Shown here: positions 47,675 through 55,902 of the stretch, piece after piece | Layout: every line of letters begins with the position of its first letter | Position numbering within the stretch: the first letter of the stretch is position 1 | Source: Chitinophagales bacterium | GTDB lineage: Bacteria; Bacteroidota; Bacteroidia; Chitinophagales; UBA10324 | DNA: 64,000 bases | Direction of reading: 5' to 3' | Assembly: GCA_019694975.1 (NCBI GenBank) | Contig: JAIBAY010000001.1 | Span: 626,732 to 690,731 of the forward strand | The notes under the pieces: model-generated | What the model saw: the letters and a program-made list of their open reading frames with translations, nothing else | Database searches by the model: none | Told to the model about the DNA's origin: nothing | Made by a program: the position numbers and the translations under genes

Positions 47675-48532
47675 TTATTTGCGAATGGCAATCTTTTGTG
47701 TGTAGACCGCTCCGCCATTGATTACGGTAACAGCATAAATGCCATAGGCAAGATCTGACACATCAACCTGTGTGGATGAATTGTTAAGTTTCAGCGATTT
47801 CACCTGTTGTCCCATCATGTTCGTCATCAGCAGTGAAGCATTGTCAAGCTGCTGACTGATAAGGGTAGCATGCAAAATGCCGTCATAAGCAAAAATGGTA
47901 ACCGGCTGTGCTGTCGGAACAGCAGCTAGCGCCGTCGGGTCTCCCTGCCCTGCAAACAATCCTTCATTTGCGGTCGGGTTATATGCTATATCTTTTATGG
48001 TGATTGCATTTACCAAGCCTGACACATCCAGCCTTGCCCATCCGTAGAATTTATTGGTTCCGATTTTAAAACGCAATGGGATGTAACGGTCTTCCACGCC
48101 ATACCATTTTCCGAAAACAGAATAAAGCGAACTGCTTCCCGGCAACAATATGCCTTTTCCCATGGTTTGTGAAGCAGCGTTCTGCCATGGAATATTGGCA
48201 TCAATCATTTCACCGGCTTCAAGCGCATAGGGAAAATGATACACACCGGAATGCGTGCCACCGATAGATCCATTGTATGGTTTGGCAAATATTCTGTTCA
48301 CGGAATTACCACCGGCTGAGGTGCTGTGCGACAAACCAAGCGTAAAATCATTGGCTGCATTGTTATCCAGATCAATCATGTAAACAGAGCCGCTCTGATC
48401 CAGCATAACATCCGGTTCGATATCCGTATAGATCACCTGTGCACTGGCTGTTCCGGCAACTGCCACAATGGAACCTGCCATCGCAGAATAGGAGGTTAGC
48501 TTTCTTAAGAGTGTAGTATTTTCCTTTTTCAT
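47675..48532 (-). CDS. Secreted T9SS protein of unknown function
   Basis: 285 residues. A long N-region (MKKENTTLLRKLTSYS) precedes the hydrophobic part of the signal peptide ending ASAQ. The mature part starts VIYTDIEPDVMLDQSG and contains YMIDLDNNAANDF and WARLDVSG, a beta-rich pattern seen in secreted proteins of the phylum without a known activity. A short T9SS-like domain closes it (LLMTNMMGQQVKSL, YGIYAVTVINGG, ending IAIRK). A consensus promoter lies directly upstream. Confidence 0.8.
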   Translation of the reverse strand: MKKENTTLLRKLTSYSAMAGSIVAVAGTASAQVIYTDIEPDVMLDQSGSVYMIDLDNNAANDFTLGLSHSTSAGGNSVNRIFAKPYNGSIGGTHSGVYHFPYALEAGEMIDANIPWQNAASQTMGKGILLPGSSSLYSVFGKWYGVEDRYIPLRFKIGTNKFYGWARLDVSGLVNAITIKDIAYNPTANEGLFAGQGDPTALAAVPTAQPVTIFAYDGILHATLISQQLDNASLLMTNMMGQQVKSLKLNNSSTQVDVSDLAYGIYAVTVINGGAVYTQKIAIRK

Positions 48533-48549
48533 AGATATTGAGTTTGGCT

Positions 48550-48578
48550 CAAATGTAAATTATTTTTTTGTTCATCAA
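48550..48578 (-). promoter_or_regulatory. Bacteroidota promoter of the small T9SS gene
   Basis: On the minus strand, TTG (48576-48578), an 18-base spacer and TACATTTG (48550-48557) match the phylum's consensus. The predicted start point is about ten bases before the ATG at 48532, so the leader is very short. Confidence 0.6.
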
Positions 48579-48587
48579 TACTTCGTG

Positions 48588-51152
48588 TCAGACCTTTTCG
48601 ACAAATTTATTCCTGTATAGTGATTTATCGACAGCAGCCACCATTTTGGCGATATCCATGTCTTCCCCGAGAAATTCTGCTACAGCTTCCGCCACTTCTT
48701 CCGGCCTTTCAACAGCATCAGCATATTCGACAAACAAGGCATTCACATTTGGCGAGCGCTTGATCCATGCCATGGATTGCTCCAATTGTTTACTGAATGC
48801 TTCACTTAATACAATTGGAAAAGCATTTTGCTGCACGGCTGATTTTCTTCCCAGCATCACCTGCTGCGATTTAAGCACTTCGGCCATATCACGCTGCATG
48901 AATATTATCTTGTAATCATATTTTGCCGGAAGGTAACTTAACAGCGGTGCCACTATTTTCAGTGTCTTGTTATTGGCTTCTTCCAGCCACGACACATCCG
49001 ACATCATCTTCTTCACTTTTTCATATTCCCAATATCCTTTCGGATTGTTATTGTCTGCCTGCCGGATTTCATCGGTAACAATTTCCGCGCCGCCGGCTTT
49101 CAGCATCTGCATCATCATGCTGGTGCCTGAACGTGGCAAACCGGATACTACGGTGATAACACCTTTTATTCGTTCCTGGATAAACCTGCGGTGCTCCGAT
49201 GCTTTTTCCGGCTGTTGCAGCTGTTCTTCATACAGCCTGATCAGCCATAAATGCGCTTTGCGGTTACCGGGACTGATGGCACAGCACACTTCAAACGCTT
49301 CAGCGGCCCTTTCATATTCGCCTAAATTCATCAGTGCTTCTGCAAGATTATAATGCGCAACGGGATAATAGTATAACAGTCCGATGGCATTTAACGCTGA
49401 CTCTGCAGCCTCTTCAAATTTGCCCTGCCGCAGATAAACGCCGCCCAGCCCCTGGTGTGCATTGGCATTCTGTGCATCAATAGAAAGTGCTTTTAAAAAT
49501 GCACGTTCCGCGTCCGGCAGGTGCTGACTCCGCAAATAGATTCTTCCGATCTGCACATGCAGCTGCGACATATGACCGGCCCGTGCTTCCGCCTTCAGCA
49601 ACATTTCAAGCGCCTTCCTCGGCTTATACTCCAGCAGCAGCAATGCGCCTTCCAGCATATCGAGCTGTACCATATTATTCGATTCAGACTCCGCCTGACG
49701 CACTTTTTCCAGGATTGCCCTGAACTCCGCCACCTTGCGCATCTGCTGATAGCAACGGATCAGCGACAAACCATAGCGTATTTCAGGTTCTTCACCGTAA
49801 ATTTCTTCCAGCAATTCCACCGCTTTATCGTACTGCTTTTTATACATGTATACCCTGGACAGGTACCATTTCGACTCACGGGTTATCTTCTCAATATTCT
49901 TCTGTTGATTTTCGCCTGGTGCTTCAATGTAACCGAGCTCGACCAGCTGTTTCATGGCCTCTTTCGCTGCCCATGGATCCTGTCGCCGCTCCGAAGGATG
50001 CATGCCCGCTTCGCCTTCCACGTTTTCCCATGATTCAATATAATCAGGCTTGTTCGGTGTTTCGAAAGCCTGCACCAGCACCTTGCCATCCATATCCTGT
50101 CCTACAGGCAAGCCTAACATGGTTAAGATGGTGGGCGTTACATCCAGCAGGGTGGCGCCGTAAATGCGCTGATCTTTCTGAATGTTATCCCCGCGCATAC
50201 AGAGTATGCCGTACGGTGAATGTTCATGCGCCGGGCCGGCCGGTTCTTTCGGTAATTTATTCGGGCGCAGATGATCCGGATGAAAGCCATGGTCACTCAT
50301 CAGGATCACAGTAGTATCCGGACCGGCAATTTGCAATAGCCTTTCCAGCATCATATCATGAAAACGATAGATGCCGCTTACTGCATCTTTATACAGTTCA
50401 AACGCCTCATCCGGAATACCTTTCCGTTGCGGCGGATGAAACTTCATGAATGCATGACTGTAATGATCAATAGCATCATGATACACGGCGAGAAAATCCC
50501 AGTCCTTATTCTCCATGATCCACGTAGAGGCATTGTGAATACATGCCGCATTAGCAAGTATCTTGGCTCCCTGTGCCAGTCGCGGATCCACATCCTGGTT
50601 GATTTTTTTGAAATTAGGAAATAATGGCGCCAGGTGAGAAAGTGTGAGTTCGCTGGGATGCACCCTTAATTCCTCAAAAACGGAATTCAAATCATCAGGG
50701 TAAACGGTTCCTTCTGCCATGGGCCATGGTTCATGATAAGCACCGACAGCACGCTGATAAAAGTTTGATACCATGACGCCGTTAATGGGCTCAGCCGGAT
50801 GACTCGGCCACCAGCCCACAACGTGCGACTTAAATCCTTTTTGTGTTAAAATATTCCAGATGGCTTTCACCTTACGGGAAGTGGAGAGCACAGGCCTAAC
50901 CTGCATCTTCTCGGCATCCGGCTCAACAAATCCAAGGATGCCATGCTTATCTGCCAGTTTACCGGTAGCAATGGATGTCCATAAGATAGGCGACAATGGC
51001 GGATCGAGTGTTGCCAGATTGGCAATCACCCCTTCATTCACCAATTTGTTCAAGGTGGGCATCATCCCGTTGTCCATTAGCGGGTTGATCACTTTCCAAT
51101 CAGCGGCATCCCAACCGATCAGCAAAACTTTCTTAGCCGTTCTTTTGCTCAT
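48588..51152 (-). CDS. Phosphodiesterase-TPR-sulfotransferase fusion protein
   Basis: 854 residues in three parts. Residues 1 to about 395 are an alkaline-phosphatase-superfamily phosphodiesterase (type I phosphodiesterase/nucleotide pyrophosphatase): KVLLIGWDAADW with metal-ligand Asp15, nucleophile region PILWTSIATG (55-64), and VILMSDHGFHPDH. Residues of about 420-650 are TPR repeats (HQGLGGVYLRQGKFEEAAE, YNLAEALMNLGEYERAAEA). Residues 666-854 are a sulfotransferase fold with the 5'-phosphosulfate loop VVSGLPRSGTS and the 3'-phosphate motif MQRDMAEVLKS. There is no signal peptide. The substrate is unknown. Its start overlaps the 90-residue gene upstream by 20 bases. Confidence 0.88.
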   Translation of the reverse strand: MSKRTAKKVLLIGWDAADWKVINPLMDNGMMPTLNKLVNEGVIANLATLDPPLSPILWTSIATGKLADKHGILGFVEPDAEKMQVRPVLSTSRKVKAIWNILTQKGFKSHVVGWWPSHPAEPINGVMVSNFYQRAVGAYHEPWPMAEGTVYPDDLNSVFEELRVHPSELTLSHLAPLFPNFKKINQDVDPRLAQGAKILANAACIHNASTWIMENKDWDFLAVYHDAIDHYSHAFMKFHPPQRKGIPDEAFELYKDAVSGIYRFHDMMLERLLQIAGPDTTVILMSDHGFHPDHLRPNKLPKEPAGPAHEHSPYGILCMRGDNIQKDQRIYGATLLDVTPTILTMLGLPVGQDMDGKVLVQAFETPNKPDYIESWENVEGEAGMHPSERRQDPWAAKEAMKQLVELGYIEAPGENQQKNIEKITRESKWYLSRVYMYKKQYDKAVELLEEIYGEEPEIRYGLSLIRCYQQMRKVAEFRAILEKVRQAESESNNMVQLDMLEGALLLLEYKPRKALEMLLKAEARAGHMSQLHVQIGRIYLRSQHLPDAERAFLKALSIDAQNANAHQGLGGVYLRQGKFEEAAESALNAIGLLYYYPVAHYNLAEALMNLGEYERAAEAFEVCCAISPGNRKAHLWLIRLYEEQLQQPEKASEHRRFIQERIKGVITVVSGLPRSGTSMMMQMLKAGGAEIVTDEIRQADNNNPKGYWEYEKVKKMMSDVSWLEEANNKTLKIVAPLLSYLPAKYDYKIIFMQRDMAEVLKSQQVMLGRKSAVQQNAFPIVLSEAFSKQLEQSMAWIKRSPNVNALFVEYADAVERPEEVAEAVAEFLGEDMDIAKMVAAVDKSLYRNKFVEKV

Positions 51153-51405
51153 GCTGCTCCTGTTCTTTTTTTAGCTTCGCTTCTTCCAACTTTTTCTGAC
51201 GTTCTTCTTTCCTGCGCGCACTCTCTGCTGCCTGTTTCCTGCAACGTTCCAACAACTGTTCCTCATATCCTGTCTCCATCCGCTTCTGTCTCCACGGTTT
51301 CATGGCAACAGCACCCAAAGCCAGTAAACCCAATGATCCTTCAACAGGAATTTCAAATACCGCACGCTTGTTTGCGGACTGGTTGTTGTTTTCTTGCCCA
51401 TTCAT
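51133..51405 (-). CDS. Small Lys/Glu-rich protein overlapping the fusion gene
   Basis: 90 residues of unknown function. The first 16 are Asn/Gln-rich; then FEIPVEGSLGLLALGAVAM forms a short hydrophobic stretch, PWRQKR a basic stop, and residues of about 48-90 a strongly charged helix (ARRKEERQKKLEEAKLKK). The hydrophobic part is too short for a typical transmembrane helix but could sit in the membrane surface. Its last 20 bases overlap the start of the phosphodiesterase-TPR-sulfotransferase gene, so the two are probably translationally coupled and may act together. Confidence 0.7.
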   Translation of the reverse strand: MNGQENNNQSANKRAVFEIPVEGSLGLLALGAVAMKPWRQKRMETGYEEQLLERCRKQAAESARRKEERQKKLEEAKLKKEQEQHEQKNG

Positions 51406-51564
51406 AGGTTATCAATTTAGATTACCCGTCTCCGGATGAACTGCTTCTTAATATTTTGAGGGCGTGAAGAAATAAAAAAAAACGACGGGTAACAAATTCA
51501 TTTGGCAGTTGATTGCGGGGCTGATTCGTTTTTACTACCTTTTCATCCTATTTTATCTGTTTGT

Positions 51565-52266
51565 ATGCTTCTTGTTAAAGAATATCTGGCTGACTTTATT
51601 TCTCTTTTCTATCCGCAGCTGTGCAGTTCCTGCGGACACGCTTTACAAAAGGGGGAAGAAGTCATCTGCACATTTTGCCGGCACTATCTGCCGAAGACCT
51701 ATTTCCACCTGGAACGCAATAACGCCATTGAAAAACATTTCTGGGGACGTGTTGCCATTACCCGTGCTGCAGCCTGTTATTATTTTCAGAAAGGCAGCCG
51801 GGTGCAGCACCTTATCCACCAGCTGAAATACAAAAACAAAACGGAAGTAGGCGTTACCATTGGAAAGATCTACGGCCATGACCTCCTGCAGTCTGTTGAT
51901 TACCGCACCGTTGATTTAATAGTGCCCGTGCCACTGCACAAGTCGAAAGAACTGCTGCGTGGTTATAACCAGGCCGACCTGTTCAGTGAAGGGCTTTCGG
52001 TAGCGATGGAAAAGCCCTGGAGTAAACATGCGCTGCAGCGTATCTCTGCAACGGAAACGCAGACGCATAAGTCGAGGTTTGAACGATGGCAAAATGTTGG
52101 TTCCGTATTTAAAGTTTCGAAGCCGGCTACACTGGCCGGAAAGCATATACTGCTCACCGATGATGTTATCACGACCGGTTCAACACTGGAAGCCTGCGCA
52201 CAAATTTTACTGGAACTGCCGGAAACGAAGGTGAGTATCGCAACGATAGCCTGTGCAGTGAAATAG
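51565..52266 (+). CDS. ComF-family phosphoribosyltransferase
   Basis: The ATG at 51565 gives MLLVKEYLADFISLFYPQLC, the usual start; the frame is open further upstream without homology. The 233 residues have two Cys pairs of a zinc-binding module (CSSCGHAL, CTFC) and a type I phosphoribosyltransferase fold with VPVPLHKSKELLRGYNQA and the PRPP loop LLTDDVITTGSTL. In competent bacteria ComF helps DNA uptake; here no other competence gene is near. It is divergent from the small gene at 51133. Confidence 0.9.
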   Translation: MLLVKEYLADFISLFYPQLCSSCGHALQKGEEVICTFCRHYLPKTYFHLERNNAIEKHFWGRVAITRAAACYYFQKGSRVQHLIHQLKYKNKTEVGVTIGKIYGHDLLQSVDYRTVDLIVPVPLHKSKELLRGYNQADLFSEGLSVAMEKPWSKHALQRISATETQTHKSRFERWQNVGSVFKVSKPATLAGKHILLTDDVITTGSTLEACAQILLELPETKVSIATIACAVK

Positions 52267-52343
52267 TATTTATGGCGATTCCTTTTATGTGACAAGGCGT
52301 ACACCATGCAACAAGTCGTAATAAAAAATGATCTTTGCCGTTC

Positions 52344-53759
52344 ATGACGTCTGTGCGTATTCCATTCATTCCGCTCTTTCTGCTTTTCCTCGCAGGAGCC
52401 GTATTTTCTTCCTGCAAAAAGGACACAATTACTACCAATGCGTCCGACAAACTCTCCTTTTCCACCGATACACTTACGTTTGATACGGTGTTCACAACGC
52501 TGGGCACCACCACCCTTTATTTCACCGTACATAATCCGCACAATCAAAGAATCAGCATCAGTGACATACATCTTGCCGGCGGGCAACAGTCATTTTTCCG
52601 CTTGAATATTGATGGCCAGCAGGTGAACAGCATCAGCAATATTGAAATTCCGGCCAACGACAGCATTTATATTTTCGTGTCGGCGACCATTGACCCCAAT
52701 GAGGAAAACAATCCTTATGTGCTGTACGATTCTGTACTTTTTGAAACGAATGGAAATTTTCAGTCAGTCACTTTACAGGCCTGGGGCCAAAATGCCAATT
52801 TCATTTATGGTGAAGTGATAGGAACACAGATATGGACACCGGAAAAGCCCTATGTCATCATACACTCCATCCTGGTTGATTCAAATAAAACGCTTACCAT
52901 TCAGCCTGGCTGCAGGATATTTATGCATGCTGATTCACGTTTTTATGTGCAGGGAACATTGAAAGTGATGGGACAAGTGAATGATTCCGTCATCTTTCGC
53001 GGCGACAGGCTGGAATCATACTATGTGGATGATCCCGGAAATTGGGAAGGCATTCATTTCCTGCGCAGCAGCCATGATAACGAGATCAACTATACGGTCA
53101 TTAAGGAAGCCATTGTTGGGATAAGAGTTGACTCGCTGAAAGAAACGGCAGCTCCCAAACTCACGTTACGCAACTCCCAGATCAGGTTCACCTTATCATC
53201 AGGCTTGCTGGGAATTACAGCTGACCTCTATGCAGAAAATTGCCTTATACAAGGTTGCGGTGAATGGAATGTTCAGCTGGAATATGGCGGCAACTACCAG
53301 TTTGAAAACTGCACCTTCGCCAATTATTCTTCCATTCTTATCAATCATCAAAGTCCCGTGGTAAGAATGAGTAACTATTATGCGTATAAAGATGAAAACG
53401 GTATTGAACAGATCTTACCGGCCAGCCTGAATGCCTCTTTCAGGAATTGTATCGTGTATGGATCACTCGAAAAAGAAATTGATCTTGATCCGAGCAGTCT
53501 TGCAGCGTATGATTATTCTTTTAATCATTGTCTCCTGAAGGTGAACGAGGACATTGACACTACTGCGGCTGCCTTCAGTGACTGCCTGTACAACAAAGAT
53601 CCCTTGTTTGCTGATCCTTTCGATCATGACGACTATCACTTGTCTGAAGGATCGCCGTGTATTAATGCAGGATTCGCCAATGGCATATTACTGGACCTTG
53701 ATGGTAAGCCGCGCAATGATGGCTTGCAGGACATCGGCTGCTATGAATATCAGCCCTGA
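52344..53759 (+). CDS. Lipoprotein with right-handed beta-helix
   Basis: 471 residues from ATG 52344, chosen over an upstream in-frame TTG. The signal (PLFLLFLAGAVFSSC) has a clear lipobox. An Ig-like module follows (LSFSTDTLTFDTVFTT, TLYFTVHNPHNQ), then repeated strand turns such as GNWEGIHFLRSSHDNEINYTV, as in parallel beta-helices that bind or cut polysaccharide. The tail SPCINAGFANG with DIGCYEY is the choice-of-anchor Q ending. No catalytic residues can be assigned. It stops 12 bases before the convergent murB. Confidence 0.85.
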   Translation: MTSVRIPFIPLFLLFLAGAVFSSCKKDTITTNASDKLSFSTDTLTFDTVFTTLGTTTLYFTVHNPHNQRISISDIHLAGGQQSFFRLNIDGQQVNSISNIEIPANDSIYIFVSATIDPNEENNPYVLYDSVLFETNGNFQSVTLQAWGQNANFIYGEVIGTQIWTPEKPYVIIHSILVDSNKTLTIQPGCRIFMHADSRFYVQGTLKVMGQVNDSVIFRGDRLESYYVDDPGNWEGIHFLRSSHDNEINYTVIKEAIVGIRVDSLKETAAPKLTLRNSQIRFTLSSGLLGITADLYAENCLIQGCGEWNVQLEYGGNYQFENCTFANYSSILINHQSPVVRMSNYYAYKDENGIEQILPASLNASFRNCIVYGSLEKEIDLDPSSLAAYDYSFNHCLLKVNEDIDTTAAAFSDCLYNKDPLFADPFDHDDYHLSEGSPCINAGFANGILLDLDGKPRNDGLQDIGCYEYQP

Positions 53760-53771
53760 TAAGAGATGATG

Positions 53772-54788
53772 TCAGATCAGGTTCACTTCAGGCATTATTT
53801 CAATTCCGAATTTTTCGCGCACCGATTGCTGAATCTCCAGGGCCAGATCATAAATCTCCTTTCCTGTGGCATTGCCATAATTTACCAGCACAAGCGCCTG
53901 TGATTTATGTGCGCCCGTGTGACCAACAACCTTCCCTTTCCACCCGCACTGTTCGATCAACCAGCCCGCCGGTATTTTTACCTCGCCGCCGGACAGCGGA
54001 TAGTTTGGCATTAACGGGTTTTTCGCAACCAGCGCATTGAACTGTTTTTTAGGTACCACCGGATTTTTAAAAAAACTGCCGGCATTGCCTGTCACTTTCG
54101 GGTCGGGTAACTTTGCTGACCGGATTTTTATCACCGCATCACTCACCGCTTTAAGGGTGATTTCATTTACCCTCATGTCCTCGAGCGTTTGCCGAATGTC
54201 ACCGTAACCAATTTTTGGTTTGAAATGTCTGCTGAGTTTGAAAGTGACTGCAGTGATCAGGAACTGATCTTTCAGCCTGTGCTTAAAGACACTTTCACGG
54301 TAGCCGAATGCGCAGTCGGTGTTTGAAAAAACCTGCATGTCACCTGATAAGATATGCACGGCTTCCACCGTTTCGCAACAATCTTTTATCTCCACACCAT
54401 AGGCGCCAATATTCTGCATAGGAGCAGCACCTGTCAATCCGGGAATCAGGGATAAGTTCTCAATGCCGGCGAGGTTACGGTTTACACAATGCAGTACAAA
54501 TGCATGCCATGGTTCCCCGGCACTGACTTTAAGCCATACATTGGCGTGATCCTCCTTCACTGTTTCGATGCCCCTGATCGCATTCCTGATCACCAGTCCG
54601 TCGAAGTTTTGTGTAAACAGGATATTGCTGCCTCCGCCAAGTATCAGTTTCTTTTCATGCCTGAAGCGTGGTTCCGCGGCCAGCATATTGAACTCATCCA
54701 CAGATTGTATTTCCGTAAAATACCTAGCTGACACATCAATACCGAAAGTGTTGAAGGGTTGAAGCGATTTATCCGATTCGATGTTCAT
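53772..54788 (-). CDS. murB: UDP-N-acetylenolpyruvoylglucosamine reductase
   Basis: 338 residues, type I MurB (E. coli-like). SLQPFNTFGIDVSARYF at the start, FAD contacts ILGGGSNILFT and GLTGAAPMQNIGAYGVE, the Ser of GNAGSFFKNPVV that gives the proton, and the type I extra loop (YRESVFKHRLKDQFLI) are visible. It reduces UDP-GlcNAc-enolpyruvate to UDP-MurNAc with NADPH. The gene is divergent from the CtlX-type hydrolase. Confidence 0.96.
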   Translation of the reverse strand: MNIESDKSLQPFNTFGIDVSARYFTEIQSVDEFNMLAAEPRFRHEKKLILGGGSNILFTQNFDGLVIRNAIRGIETVKEDHANVWLKVSAGEPWHAFVLHCVNRNLAGIENLSLIPGLTGAAPMQNIGAYGVEIKDCCETVEAVHILSGDMQVFSNTDCAFGYRESVFKHRLKDQFLITAVTFKLSRHFKPKIGYGDIRQTLEDMRVNEITLKAVSDAVIKIRSAKLPDPKVTGNAGSFFKNPVVPKKQFNALVAKNPLMPNYPLSGGEVKIPAGWLIEQCGWKGKVVGHTGAHKSQALVLVNYGNATGKEIYDLALEIQQSVREKFGIEIMPEVNLI

Positions 54789-54915
54789 GGCATAGCAGGA
54801 GGCCGGTTATGGCCGTCAATCGTAAAAGTAAAAATTACCCGCACATTGAAAGACAAGTGCTGAAGGAACAGCCTCAGCGCCGATCCCATTGAAATATTAA
54901 CTTGCATGCCACTGT

Positions 54916-55839
54916 ATGACATCAACATCACCTGCTTCGCAGGCCACGGATTGCCTGCTGATGGTACGCCCTTCGCGATTCGGCTTCAATGCAGAAACGG
55001 CAGGCACTAACATTTTTCAGCAACATATCGCCGGCGGCAACAGCAGGCAGGTACATGAAAAAGCATTAAAAGAATTTGATGGCCTTGTTCAATTACTGCG
55101 CAGCCATAAGTTATATGTATTGGTGTTACAGGATCCCGGTAATGAGGAAACGCCGGATTCCGTTTTTCCCAATAACTGGATATCATTTCATGATGACACC
55201 ATGGTACTCTACCCGATGTTAGCCCCGAACAGGCGAAGAGAACGGCGAAGCGGATGGATAAACCTGCTGAAAAATTCGCTGCGCATGGGCAAGGTGATTG
55301 ATTTTTCCGGATACGAAAACATGAATCAATACCTGGAAGGCACCGGAAGCATGGTTTTGGACAGGATGCACGGTGCCGTGTATGCAGCACTGTCATCACG
55401 TACGAATGCAAAGGTGTTGGAGCATTTTGCCGCGCAGTTGAATTTTGAACCTGTATGCTTCAATGCCACAGATTACGATGGCAGAGAGATTTACCACACC
55501 AACGTAATGATGGCTGTAGGCGAAAGGACAGCTGTGGTATGCAGTGAAGTGATTCGCAGTGACGAAGATAGAAGCAGGCTTCTGCAGAAACTATCTGCGG
55601 ATCATGAAGTCGTAAACATCAGTTACGATCAGTTACTGCACTTTGCCGGCAATATACTGCTGGTAAAAAACCGCGATGATGAAAAATTCTGGGTGATGAG
55701 CCAACAGGCATTTCTGTCATTAACGGATGCGCAGATAAAAATCCTTGAAAAAGACGGAACCATTATCTGTTCATCGCTGCGCACGATTGAAACCATAGGC
55801 GGCGGCAGTGCGCGTTGTATGATGGCGGAAATCAGCTGA
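54916..55839 (+). CDS. ctlX: CtlX-type guanidino-group hydrolase (arginine deiminase superfamily)
   Basis: 307 residues of the amidinotransferase fold. MVRPSRFGFNAET at the start, PDSVFPNNWIS (80-90), EGTGSMVLDR (141-150), the catalytic His194 in IYHTN and Cys301 in GGGSARCMMAE complete the active site. PDSVFPNNW is the hallmark of the citrulline-utilisation hydrolase CtlX group. It should hydrolyse a guanidino or ureido compound; the true substrate here is not certain, as no arginine or citrulline genes are adjacent. Confidence 0.88.
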   Translation: MTSTSPASQATDCLLMVRPSRFGFNAETAGTNIFQQHIAGGNSRQVHEKALKEFDGLVQLLRSHKLYVLVLQDPGNEETPDSVFPNNWISFHDDTMVLYPMLAPNRRRERRSGWINLLKNSLRMGKVIDFSGYENMNQYLEGTGSMVLDRMHGAVYAALSSRTNAKVLEHFAAQLNFEPVCFNATDYDGREIYHTNVMMAVGERTAVVCSEVIRSDEDRSRLLQKLSADHEVVNISYDQLLHFAGNILLVKNRDDEKFWVMSQQAFLSLTDAQIKILEKDGTIICSSLRTIETIGGGSARCMMAEIS

Positions 55840-55902
55840 AGGCAACCATTTATTGGACCAGCATAAAATACATGGAACGTAAAAGTACCATCAGGAAAAA
55901 TA

